A stretch of 64,000 nucleotides of DNA. It comes from Imperialibacter sp040222815. GTDB lineage: Bacteria; Bacteroidota; Bacteroidia; Cytophagales; Cyclobacteriaceae. The stretch is from positions 310,001-374,000 of the forward strand of contig NZ_JAVKCH010000015.1 in NCBI RefSeq assembly GCF_040222815.1, in the 5' to 3' direction. The notes under the pieces are model-generated. The model was not told where the DNA came from. It saw only the letters and a program-made list of their open reading frames with translations, and ran no database searches. Shown piece after piece: positions 8,847-17,392 of the stretch (positions are counted from its first letter, which is position 1; each line of letters starts with the position of its first letter). Made by a program: the position numbers and the translations under genes.

Positions 8847-8874
8847 GGGTGAACATTCGTATGAGTGTTCACCC
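8847..8874. terminator. Terminator between convergent genes
   Basis: GGGTGAACA (8847-8855) pairs perfectly with TGTTCACCC (8866-8874) around a 10-base loop, followed by TTCTTT on the plus strand. It sits in the 52-base gap between the convergent amidohydrolase and membrane-cytochrome genes and probably ends both. Confidence 0.75.
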
Positions 8875-8881
8875 TTCTTTG

Positions 8882-10351
8882 TTAAAAGTACGGCCCCTCT
8901 TCAATAAGTATCTTCAATCCCGGCTTGTTCTTTCTAAGTGCTTCGACCACCTGCGGTGTGCATTTGGTACCAAGCAAATACACTTCTTTCAGGCTTGGGA
9001 ACTTCAAGAGGTCTAACGCAACCTTGTCATCAACTTTGGTGAAAGAGAGATTGAGTGTTTCAAGGTTCGGCATTTGCATCAGGTAGATAAACCCACTACC
9101 ATCGATGTTTGTCTTCTGGAGAAAAAGCTTTTTCACATTAGTCATTTGGCTGATGTGGTATAGCCCATCGTCATCTATACTGCTAGAGACGATGGAAAGC
9201 CGACTGAAAGCGTCATTGTAAGGAGCCAGTTCCCTGAACTGGTCATTAGAAAAAGGGGCCGGTGGAAATTTCACTCTCAGGCTAAAAAGGCCTGGGTCAA
9301 GGCTGTCTGGTTCTACGGCCAGGTTCAGTTTTTTGCCCACGGTTACCAACTCATCAGTTACTTCTTTCAATTTCAATTCGGCTATAGCCTGCTTGCGCCG
9401 GTACCGGGCCAGCTGTGGAAGCAGTTCATTGGTTACCCTGGCAATCTCGGGTTGTGCCTGTAACGCTGTCACTTTCTGCTCGGGGGAGGCCCCAGAAGTA
9501 ATCCAGTATTTAAGTAATTCAATTTCCTGCTCACTCATGGGTGACTGCCCTTCCGGGGGCATTACGTCATCGTGGTCAGCGGGAAGGGTCACTCTGTTGA
9601 ATAGCTCGCTTTGCTCCAAATCTTCAGGCGTTATGAGTGCCAGCCCACTGTCGCCTCCTTTCGCAATACTTTGCAGGGAACTCATGGTGAGTCCGCCTTT
9701 TGACCGGGACTGATTGTGGCAGCTCATGCATTTGGCCTCGAAAATAGGGCTTATCATATCGTCGTACACCAGCATCTCCTCAACCTCTTTGTTACCGCTT
9801 GCTTCTTCCTGAAAAATGAGAGGAATGTATTCGGTAAGGTAGTCCTTACCGTGGGTGATGGAGCCACCGATATGCCCGGTGAAGCCTATCGACAGATTAG
9901 TAAGCACCAGGAGGCCAATATAGAATGGGTAGACTGGCGTAAAGCGCTGAGACAGCAAATACAGCCCGGTTACAAAAAAAACGCCTGCTCCGCTCACCGT
10001 AGCTCCCCAAAAATGCTGCTCCATCAGGTCTCCCGAGTACTCTCCGCCAACAAAAAGGAAATAGCCAGCCAGAATAGCAGCCAATGCCGTGAAAGCAGAG
10101 GCCACAAGCATCGTTAGCTGAAGGCCGGGGGCTTTAGGAACGAAGTTGAACTTGATAGCCAGCTCCAGCATCAAAGCCAGGATAATAAGGACTATAGGAA
10201 AATGCAGCACCAGGGGATGGAACCTCCCCAGCATCAAAAAGAAAACCGGCGCCTCAATTTTGCCAATAAATGGCAATCCCAAAACAAGAACTCCGATAAC
10301 AAACCAACAAACAACCAGCGCCGGATGCTTAACTAATGCTTCTACTCTCAA
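8882..10351 (-). CDS. Membrane c-type cytochrome with leucine-rich-repeat tail
   Basis: This 489-residue protein starts with four to five membrane segments (residues about 10-30, 45-66, 78-101, 117-134 and 143-160) resembling the DUF2231-like membrane module. A planctomycete-type cytochrome c domain follows, with the heme motif CMSCH at 208-212 and a downstream DDVMPPEG segment that could supply the axial methionine. The C-terminus (about 395-489) is a leucine-rich-repeat region (VKKLFLQKTNIDGSGFIYL and following). It is the last gene of the operon with the DUF1592 and DUF1552 genes, after a 29-base gap. It could anchor electron transfer at the inner membrane for the secreted partners, which is inference. 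Its substrate is unknown. Confidence 0.8.
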   Translation of the reverse strand: MRVEALVKHPALVVCWFVIGVLVLGLPFIGKIEAPVFFLMLGRFHPLVLHFPIVLIILALMLELAIKFNFVPKAPGLQLTMLVASAFTALAAILAGYFLFVGGEYSGDLMEQHFWGATVSGAGVFFVTGLYLLSQRFTPVYPFYIGLLVLTNLSIGFTGHIGGSITHGKDYLTEYIPLIFQEEASGNKEVEEMLVYDDMISPIFEAKCMSCHNQSRSKGGLTMSSLQSIAKGGDSGLALITPEDLEQSELFNRVTLPADHDDVMPPEGQSPMSEQEIELLKYWITSGASPEQKVTALQAQPEIARVTNELLPQLARYRRKQAIAELKLKEVTDELVTVGKKLNLAVEPDSLDPGLFSLRVKFPPAPFSNDQFRELAPYNDAFSRLSIVSSSIDDDGLYHISQMTNVKKLFLQKTNIDGSGFIYLMQMPNLETLNLSFTKVDDKVALDLLKFPSLKEVYLLGTKCTPQVVEALRKNKPGLKILIEEGPYF

Positions 10352-10380
10352 ATGCCAAACTAATTATAGGGTCTTGTTAA

Positions 10381-11760
10381 CTATGCCAGTATGTTTGCCA
10401 GTTTACCGGTGCTGTCGGCAAAGCTGGTCTTTTCAATGTTCAATGCCTCCAGCATGGTCACATAAAGATTGGCCAAAGGGGTTTCTTTTTCGTAGATCAG
10501 GTTTTGCCCCGGGTTAATTCTCCCCCCAGCCCTGCCAGCCAATAGCACGGGCAGGTTGCGGGGCGAGTGTCGGTTGCCGTCCCGCAGGTCGGAGCTGAAC
10601 ATGATCATGGAGTTATCAAAAACGTTGCTCTCACCTTCCTTCATCGATTTCAGTTTTTCAATGAAGTAAGCGTATTGTTCCATGTGCCACTGGGTGATCT
10701 TGACGTACTGTGCCAGTTTCTTTTCGTCCTCCATATGGTGAGAAATGGAATGGTGGCCGTCATTTACGCCAGGGAGGAAGGAGAAGTTACGGTTGCTCAC
10801 CGAGTTGCCAAACAAAAAGGTACTTACCCGTGAGGCGTCGCTCCAGAATGCCAGGGCCATGATGTCGAGCATCATGCGGGTCTTTTCGGTCACGTCCACA
10901 CCACTGCGCACCTCCGCATATTCTTCAATGTTCTGATTCAGGCGAATCAGCTCCTTTTTAACGTCACCGGTCAGGTTGGCTGCAAACTTTTCCTGATTGG
11001 CTCCGTCGGAAATTCTTTTTTCCAAACTGTAAACAGAGTCAAGGTATTCCGTCAACTTATCCTGATCTGACCTTCCCAGGTTTCTCTTGAGACTTTTGGC
11101 ATCATCCAGCACGGCGTCGAGAACACTTTGCTTCCATGGATCATTTTTTATTTTTGCCCCTGGAACATACCTCCCAAACAACCTGTCGAAAGCCATCTTT
11201 GGGTCGATCTCCTTGGTAAGGGGTTGTGTGGCAGTTTTCCAGGAGATGCTTGAGGCATACAATCTTGTGAGCCCGACGTTAATGTCCACGCCGGTAGCTA
11301 TTCGATCCAGGCCATATTCTAACGAAGGAAACAAGGTGTCTCCGCCCACGTGATTGGCGATGACCTGATCGATAGAAACACCTCCGCTATTGATATTGTC
11401 ACCGGTAGTCTGCCGGATTCTTGTGGAAGTAAGAAGGTTGGCGGTTTTGGTGTAGTGACCGTCAGCAGTCCTGAGCGAATTCATATTCATCAGCTCGCCC
11501 AGCACGAGGAAATCATCTTGCAGGTGCTTAAGCGGCAGTAGCTGTTGGGTGAACTCATAACCCCGGCCGACGGTAGCCGGTGTCCAGTGATGAGGGTGTA
11601 CGCCGTTTGGCATCACAATAAAGGCTGTTCTCAGCGGGGATTTAGACGGAACCGGGGAGCTCATGCCAGGTAGCGCCATGGCGTCGAGAAAAGGTAAGGC
11701 CATACAGGCACCCACCCCTTTTAGCATTCGTCTTCTGGATATTTGCCACTTCTTGCTCAT
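10381..11760 (-). CDS. DUF1552 protein with Tat signal
   Basis: This 459-residue protein begins with a twin-arginine signal (SRRRMLKGVGACMALPFLDA), so it should be exported folded and may carry a cofactor. The body (PLRTAFIVMPNGVHPHHWTP, then LVLGELMNMNSLRTADGHYT) matches DUF1552, a family related to DUF1501-type sulfatase-like folds and almost always encoded beside DUF1592 proteins. Its function is not established. The start codon overlaps the DUF1592 stop codon by 4 bases, showing translational coupling with that gene. Confidence 0.88.
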   Translation of the reverse strand: MSKKWQISRRRMLKGVGACMALPFLDAMALPGMSSPVPSKSPLRTAFIVMPNGVHPHHWTPATVGRGYEFTQQLLPLKHLQDDFLVLGELMNMNSLRTADGHYTKTANLLTSTRIRQTTGDNINSGGVSIDQVIANHVGGDTLFPSLEYGLDRIATGVDINVGLTRLYASSISWKTATQPLTKEIDPKMAFDRLFGRYVPGAKIKNDPWKQSVLDAVLDDAKSLKRNLGRSDQDKLTEYLDSVYSLEKRISDGANQEKFAANLTGDVKKELIRLNQNIEEYAEVRSGVDVTEKTRMMLDIMALAFWSDASRVSTFLFGNSVSNRNFSFLPGVNDGHHSISHHMEDEKKLAQYVKITQWHMEQYAYFIEKLKSMKEGESNVFDNSMIMFSSDLRDGNRHSPRNLPVLLAGRAGGRINPGQNLIYEKETPLANLYVTMLEALNIEKTSFADSTGKLANILA

Positions 11761-13727
11761 AATACTTCATTTATCTTGTCCCTGAAATCATTGATTTTCA
11801 TTCTGAACGGATAGCTTTTCACCAATTCAACAATAAATGGATCAGGATTAAAATTATTCTCTAACAAGGCTGTTTCCAGCTTTCGAAGCGCCGGCTCATC
11901 TGTAAAAATGGTGCCACGGCCCAAAGCATAAGAAAGCACTTTTGTAGCCAGATTTCTCGCAATTTTTTCTTTCTCGTCCATTAACAATACCTTCAGCTCA
12001 GCAGGCCCGTTAAACTCCCTGCCATCTGCCAGAGTACCGGAGGCATCAATGTCCGCTTTGCCATAGCTGTCTCTCCACCGTCCGGTAGCATCAAAATTTT
12101 CAAGCCCCAGCCCCAGCGGATCCATTTTCTGGTGGCAGCTAAAACATCCGGGACTCGAACGATGCCTCTCCAGTAGTTTTCTAAGGCCCAGTTCGCTATG
12201 TGCTCCTTCATCTTCCACCAGCTCAGCCACTTCTGGTGGTGGTGGTGGTGGTGAAATACCCATGATTTGCTCCATCACATATTTCCCTCGCAGCACCGGG
12301 CTTGTGCGCACCGGCAGTGAGGAAACAGTCAGCACACTGCCCATGCCCATCACTCCACCTCTGTTGGCATTGGCCAAAAGCACTTTTTTGTATTCGTCGT
12401 TAAAGTCGCCCTCCACACCATAGAAATCGGCGAGTTTCTGGTTCAGGAAGGTATAATTGCTGTTGACCAACTCCATCATGTTCTTGCTGTCAGTCAGCAC
12501 ATAATAGAAGTACTCGACCGTTTCCCGGTACAGGGCTTCACGCAGAGGCATGTCAAAGTCAGGGAATTTCTCCGGATCTACTATGGGTTGGGTGTCCAAT
12601 AGCTTGTTGATCCCCAGCCATTGTGTAGAGAAGCTCTCTGCAAATCGCCTGGCTTTTGGATCAGCCAGCATACGTTTTACTTGCCCTTCCAATACAAGTG
12701 TGTCCTGTAGCTTGCCCATGTAGGCCAGGCTAAATAGCTCATCGTCAGGCATGCTTGACCACAAGAAATAAGAAAGCCTTGAGGCCATCTCAAAATCGCT
12801 GAGGTAATAGGCTTTACTGTTTGGTGGTTCTTCTTCTGTTCGGTAAAGAAAATTCGGTGACACTAACACCATCTTGTACACCTGGGCGATGCTTTGGTCA
12901 AACCTCTGAGGGTTATCAAGCGTGTCCATGCCCTGGTACACCTGGGTGAACAAAGTGCCCAATCTGGCTTTCTCGTCATCTTTCAAAAACCTTCGGTAGG
13001 CTTTGGTAGCAAATGGGAAAATGGTTTTTTCGGCCGCCAGTTGTGCATGAGTCATGCTACTATAAGAGTCGTCGAAAAGAGATTTCACCCACACAGTTAG
13101 CCTGGTCAGCCATGAGGGATCATATGCCTCCGGCGCTATGTTTCTCCACAATTGTTCATTTTCTGCTACGCCTTGTAGTACCAGGTCTGCGGCATCGTAG
13201 TATCTCTCCAGTTTCAGTGGCGTGATAAAAAGCGAGCCTCCCTGATTGTCGAAGCCACCACCACCCGAACCATCGGAGGGGAAATAGCTTCGGGCATCAA
13301 AGTCGTAACCCGTCAAATCTTTGATGGTATATTGATATTCGGTATGGCTGAGTCGGCGAATAACGATCTGGCCTGGCACATGTTCTTTGAGCGAGCTCTG
13401 AAGAATGCCATTAATGCCATCTACCAGCAGGCGATAGTCTTCGTCGGAAAGAGGTGACTTTGATTTGGGAGGCATATCCCGGCTCTCAATTTGTTCAAGT
13501 ACTTTGAGCCAAAAGGCACCATCTTTGACTACCCTGGCCTTTTCCTTGTAGTTGTCAAGGTTGACGTTTGCCTTGGGCATGTTGGTATTGTGGCATTCGA
13601 AACACTTCTGCGAGAGCAGTGGTCTGATCTCGGTGTCGTAGTCATACAGCTCCTGAGCTGAGGCTTTTGTTGCAAAAGCGCTCAGCAAAAAGGCCAGGCA
13701 AAAGCATATAAATTGAGTGTGCTTCAT
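11757..13727 (-). CDS. DUF1592 family secreted diheme cytochrome
   Basis: This 656-residue protein has a signal peptide (ending at about ASAQE, residue 26). A planctomycete-type cytochrome domain comes next, with heme motif CFECH at 42-46 and MPP at 85-87. The chain then shows the DUF1587, DUF1595, DUF1592, DUF1588 and DUF1585 order, and a second heme-binding motif CFSCH at 528-532. A run of six prolines at about 493-498 is encoded by a GGT repeat at 12234-12253. The family is common in Planctomycetes, Verrucomicrobia and some Bacteroidota. Its role is unknown, although redox work on an extracytoplasmic substrate is likely from the two heme sites. It is the first gene of the operon. Confidence 0.9.
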   Translation of the reverse strand: MKHTQFICFCLAFLLSAFATKASAQELYDYDTEIRPLLSQKCFECHNTNMPKANVNLDNYKEKARVVKDGAFWLKVLEQIESRDMPPKSKSPLSDEDYRLLVDGINGILQSSLKEHVPGQIVIRRLSHTEYQYTIKDLTGYDFDARSYFPSDGSGGGGFDNQGGSLFITPLKLERYYDAADLVLQGVAENEQLWRNIAPEAYDPSWLTRLTVWVKSLFDDSYSSMTHAQLAAEKTIFPFATKAYRRFLKDDEKARLGTLFTQVYQGMDTLDNPQRFDQSIAQVYKMVLVSPNFLYRTEEEPPNSKAYYLSDFEMASRLSYFLWSSMPDDELFSLAYMGKLQDTLVLEGQVKRMLADPKARRFAESFSTQWLGINKLLDTQPIVDPEKFPDFDMPLREALYRETVEYFYYVLTDSKNMMELVNSNYTFLNQKLADFYGVEGDFNDEYKKVLLANANRGGVMGMGSVLTVSSLPVRTSPVLRGKYVMEQIMGISPPPPPPEVAELVEDEGAHSELGLRKLLERHRSSPGCFSCHQKMDPLGLGLENFDATGRWRDSYGKADIDASGTLADGREFNGPAELKVLLMDEKEKIARNLATKVLSYALGRGTIFTDEPALRKLETALLENNFNPDPFIVELVKSYPFRMKINDFRDKINEVL

Positions 13728-13881
13728 AACTGTTTCGCAGTTGTTGGCAGAAAATGTTCCCGCACAAATACTCAGTACGCATCAATTTAGCAATTTTTGC
13801 CTCTGCAAACGATACAGATAAGAGGGAGGGCTAAAAAATTATGTGTTCGGAGGAATGGAGTGATTGAGAATAGCCCCATCC

Positions 13882-15258
13882 TCAATATTCAACCACCGCC
13901 TCCACCCTTTTGGTTTCCAGGTAGTGGTAAATCAGGCGGTTGACCTCTCTATTTGGTTTCTTTGGTTGAATGCAGTCCCTGATCAGGTCGGGGCTATTGC
14001 CTAGTAGGTCGGCGTCGGCGTAGCCAAAGCCCCGGTAGTTGCCATTTTCTATACAAATGATCGTCTTCTCTTCCGTGTGGCGGCCCTTGTCAAAAATAAA
14101 GCAGTTGGGATGCTTGAATTGCCATGAGCGCATGGCCAAAGTCGCTCGCTCATTATAAATATCACTTTCCTCCTTGCCAACGCAGGCTCCTTGACATGAC
14201 TGCAAGCTATAATCAAAGCAACCCCGCTCCGGGGTCATTTGCCTTTCCAAGCCTGCAATATGAGCGCATAGCTGAAAACGTTTGACCAATCGCCTTAGCA
14301 CCTTCAACGATTCGTCTTCAGAGGAGCAAACAACAAATGGTTCTGCTTTGCCATCAATCTTTCCGACTTTGAAATGGATGTAGCCATCGATTTGAAGGTC
14401 GGCAAAAAGGCCGTAGCGATAGGAGTTCCGCAACTGCATCCTGTTGTACATCGGCTGCACTTTTTTGATTTCTTCACTTTCCAGCAAAAGTGCCACCAGC
14501 TCATTGCCCGTCTCCTCAAAAGTGACAGACGCTGCCTTGTTTTTCAGCTCTCTGCCTTTCAAACCAGCCGGTTTCTTCAGGTGTTGAGTAACCCGGCTTC
14601 TGATGTTCTTGCTTTTGCCTATATAAATCACCTCCCCGGCTCGATTATGGAAATAGTAGACGCCTGGATTCTCTGGCAAGCTGGAAATTTCCTCCCAGGT
14701 AAGAAACTCGTTGACCTTGCCAATGCCCACTCCGGCCTCTAAAAATTTGTTGAAAACCGTTCCACTATCGGTCTGAAGCAAAATCTCAATCAGTTTTACG
14801 GTTGCAAAAGCGTCACCGCCAGCTCTGTGCCGGTTTTCGATTTCAATCCCCAGGCTCTTGCACAGATTACCCAGGCTATAGCTCGCCTTTCCGGGCAGTA
14901 TTTTCCTGCTCAGTTTTACTGTACAAAGTGTGTCCCGCTTAAATTCATACCCCAGGCGCTTAAACTCGTGCCTCACAAATCCGTAATCGAAGTTGACATT
15001 GTGTGCGACAAATATTTTACCCTCAGTCACCTCCACAATCTTCTTTGCCACCTCAAAAAACCTGGGGGCGTCTTCCACCATTTCGTTGGTAATACCAGTG
15101 AGTTTGGTGATGAAGGGAGGGATATTGCATTCGGGGTTAATCAGCGTAGTAAATTCATCGACAACCTGCGTGCCATCATGGACATAAATGGCAATTTCCG
15201 TGATTTTGGAAAACTGCGCATTGCCCCCCGTTGTCTCAATGTCGATGATAGCGTACAT
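13882..15258 (-). CDS. DnaQ-type exonuclease fused to GIY-YIG nuclease domain
   Basis: This 458-residue protein joins two nuclease domains. Residues 1-165 are a DEDD 3'-5' exonuclease of the DNA polymerase III epsilon type, with D6 and E8 in IIDIETTGG, and HNVNFDYGFV and HRAGGDA as the later motifs. Residues about 200-280 form a UvrC/Cho-like GIY-YIG domain (PGVYYFHNRAGEVIYIGKSK). The C-terminal third includes a Cys-containing segment (RGCFDYSLQSCQGACVGKE) like that of Cho-type proteins. The fusion is known in several bacterial groups and is usually taken as a DNA-repair nuclease. It stands alone, leftward, opposite the efflux operon. Confidence 0.9.
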   Translation of the reverse strand: MYAIIDIETTGGNAQFSKITEIAIYVHDGTQVVDEFTTLINPECNIPPFITKLTGITNEMVEDAPRFFEVAKKIVEVTEGKIFVAHNVNFDYGFVRHEFKRLGYEFKRDTLCTVKLSRKILPGKASYSLGNLCKSLGIEIENRHRAGGDAFATVKLIEILLQTDSGTVFNKFLEAGVGIGKVNEFLTWEEISSLPENPGVYYFHNRAGEVIYIGKSKNIRSRVTQHLKKPAGLKGRELKNKAASVTFEETGNELVALLLESEEIKKVQPMYNRMQLRNSYRYGLFADLQIDGYIHFKVGKIDGKAEPFVVCSSEDESLKVLRRLVKRFQLCAHIAGLERQMTPERGCFDYSLQSCQGACVGKEESDIYNERATLAMRSWQFKHPNCFIFDKGRHTEEKTIICIENGNYRGFGYADADLLGNSPDLIRDCIQPKKPNREVNRLIYHYLETKRVEAVVEY

Positions 15259-15454
15259 ACACTCAAATATGTGAAGTTTTTTCGGCTTTCTGAAGCTGTG
15301 GGAAAGCCAGTGGATAACAAAAGGCCGTAATAAGGCATTCCGGCCCAGGCAATTTTTTTCATTTGGCCTGTCAACCAGCGTCGTCTAAATCGTTTGCGTA
15401 ATTTTTTCTGTAAAAACTGGAAACTTTCCGAAGCCTACTTCGTTTCTTTGCATA

Positions 15455-15478
15455 TTAGTTCGTTTGCAACCGAACTAA
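15455..15478. promoter_or_regulatory. Operator copy 1 before the GbsR/MarR-type gene
   Basis: A perfect inverted repeat has TTAGTTCG (15455-15462) and CGAACTAA (15471-15478) separated by 8 bases. It lies 22 bases before the regulator start codon and has a near-identical second copy before the tolC gene. The shared 8-8-8 geometry marks it as the probable binding site of the regulator encoded between the two copies. Confidence 0.75.
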
Positions 15479-15500
15479 ATAAACTAAATTTTTAGCACCC

Positions 15501-15959
15501 ATGAACGAAAAGGCCAGAGTTGATTATGTTGAGAAAGTCGGCGTGTTCTTTGAGCAGAACGGGTACCCCCCAGTGGCGGGAAGGCTCATTGGGTATCTGA
15601 TGACTTCGAATGAGAAAGGTAGAACTTTCTATGAGATTCATCAGTTCGTGAATGCCAGCAAAAGCTCTGTAAGCAACGCCCTTAATAAACTCGTAGAAAA
15701 GGGTTTAGTTAAGTATTTAACAATATCCGGCGACAGAAAAAGATATTTCTTTCTCGACCTTAAGCCGTGGATCGGGCAAACAAAAGAGAGAGCAGAGTTC
15801 TTTTCTTCTTTTTCATCATTGATCAATGACTGCGTGTCCATCAGGGATGACAAACAGTCTGAGTTTACTCAAGACTTGATGAAGCTGGAGGCCTTCCACA
15901 AGTACCTGGCCGAGGAGATGCCAAAGATCATTGATAAGTGGGAAAAAATGCATTCATAA
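15501..15959 (+). CDS. GbsR/MarR-type winged-helix regulator of the efflux operon
   Basis: This 152-residue protein carries a winged-helix DNA-binding domain at about residues 20-80 (FYEIHQFVNASKSSVSNALN, then LVEKGLVKYLTISGDRKRYF), followed by a helical C-terminus. The pattern fits the GbsR branch of the MarR superfamily. Inverted repeats of one type lie both before its own gene and between it and tolC, so it probably regulates itself and the three efflux genes downstream. The 46-base gap to tolC holds the second operator, so tolC may also have its own promoter. Confidence 0.88.
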   Translation: MNEKARVDYVEKVGVFFEQNGYPPVAGRLIGYLMTSNEKGRTFYEIHQFVNASKSSVSNALNKLVEKGLVKYLTISGDRKRYFFLDLKPWIGQTKERAEFFSSFSSLINDCVSIRDDKQSEFTQDLMKLEAFHKYLAEEMPKIIDKWEKMHS

Positions 15960-15972
15960 AAATTTTACATAG

Positions 15973-15996
15973 TTAGTTCTTTTAAAAACGAACCAA
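15973..15996. promoter_or_regulatory. Operator copy 2 before tolC
   Basis: TTAGTTCT (15973-15980) and CGAACCAA (15989-15996) are separated by 8 bases, repeating the geometry of the copy at 15455-15478 with one changed base in each arm. It lies 9 bases before the tolC start codon, where a bound regulator would block transcription or translation of the efflux genes. Confidence 0.65.
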
Positions 15997-16005
15997 ACGA
16001 ATCAA

Positions 16006-17376
16006 ATGAAAGGAATAATAATGTGTGTGGGGTTGGTAGCCGCAAGTTTGATTGCCCAACCAGTGCTGGCGCAAGAAGCTGCGTCGGATGGAAATTACAG
16101 CCTTCAGGAAATGCTTGGGAGGGCGCTTGAGCATCATGTAGAGATACGGAAAGCAGACCTCAGTATCCTAGAAGGTCAGCAAAAAGTAAGAGAGGTGAAG
16201 GCTCAAGCATTGCCACAACTCAATGGCAACGCCAACCTAACCGACAACTTATTATTGCCTGTCCTTATTTTGCCGGGTGAATTTACCGGCAATCCCGGCA
16301 CGGTGTCGCAGGTTCGAATTGGTACACAATACAATTTTGCTGCCTCAGCTTCAGCGTCCCAGCAAATATTTAACCAGTCGGTGTTCACCGGACTTCAGGC
16401 AGCCAAGGCCAGCGAAGAGTTTTATGAGCTGAGCAAGTCACTTACTGAGGAGCAGGTGATTGAGCAGGTAGCCTCGCTTTACTATCAGGTGCTCATTACC
16501 CAGCATCAGTTAGAGCAGATGGAAAGTACATTACAAAAGCTGGAAGAAAATGTGAGGCTGATAGCGTTGCAGGTCGATGCGGGCTTTGTAAAGAAAACTG
16601 ATTTGAGCCGTCTGAAAGTAAGTCAGACCAATCTGAAAACGCAGGCTCAGGGCATCAGCGATGGCCTGTCGCAACAAAAGAATTTACTAAAGTATTACAC
16701 TGGCATTCCGCTTGAGCAGGATGTTAATTTGGAAGCATTAAACCCAGCTGAGATGCCCGGTCAGGTTCAGTTAGCTGATGATTCGGAAGTAACTAATCTG
16801 ACCTCCTACCGCTTGCTCGACGCACAGCAGCACTTGTACAGCCTGGAAGAAAAAAGCTTCAGGTCGGGCTACTTTCCCACCCTGGCGCTGACAGCCCAGT
16901 ATGCCTACAACGGCGTGGGCAACAACTTCGACTACTTCAAGTCAAAAGAGAACAGCACACTGAACTGGTACGACAATGCATCAATCGGGCTTCAACTGAG
17001 CATCCCTATTTTCGATGGGTTTAGAAAGGATGCCCAGATTCAGCAGTCAAAAATTCATCTGCTGAAAGTACAGGAAGACAAGAGGTCAACCGAAAAAATG
17101 TTGAACCTGCAAAGAGCCAACGCTTTGAACACCATCAGAACAAGCAGAGAAAGCCTTCTGGCTCAGCAGGAGAACGTAGCCCTGGCGCAGGAAGTATACA
17201 ATGAAGGCCAACAGACTTATAGCGAAGGAGTCACTTCGCTATCCGACTTGCTCGACGCCGAGACAGCACTCACAGACGCTCAGCTAGGCTATGCATCTGC
17301 TCTTTTACAATACAGATTATCAGAACTCCAACTCCTTAAATCAGAGGGAAATATCAAATCATTAGTCAATCAATAA
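16006..17376 (+). CDS. TolC-family outer-membrane efflux protein
   Basis: This 456-residue protein has a signal peptide (ending at VLAQE, about residue 23). The chain then has two repeats rich in long helices typical of outer-membrane efflux trimers. Examples are YSLQEMLGRALEHHVEIRKA near the start, and EGVTSLSDLLDAETALTDAQ near the end, which is the usual second-repeat motif. It would form the exit duct of a tripartite pump with the two following genes. The next gene begins 16 bases downstream. Confidence 0.93.
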   Translation: MKGIIMCVGLVAASLIAQPVLAQEAASDGNYSLQEMLGRALEHHVEIRKADLSILEGQQKVREVKAQALPQLNGNANLTDNLLLPVLILPGEFTGNPGTVSQVRIGTQYNFAASASASQQIFNQSVFTGLQAAKASEEFYELSKSLTEEQVIEQVASLYYQVLITQHQLEQMESTLQKLEENVRLIALQVDAGFVKKTDLSRLKVSQTNLKTQAQGISDGLSQQKNLLKYYTGIPLEQDVNLEALNPAEMPGQVQLADDSEVTNLTSYRLLDAQQHLYSLEEKSFRSGYFPTLALTAQYAYNGVGNNFDYFKSKENSTLNWYDNASIGLQLSIPIFDGFRKDAQIQQSKIHLLKVQEDKRSTEKMLNLQRANALNTIRTSRESLLAQQENVALAQEVYNEGQQTYSEGVTSLSDLLDAETALTDAQLGYASALLQYRLSELQLLKSEGNIKSLVNQ

Positions 17377-17392
17377 CACATCGACAAAGAAG

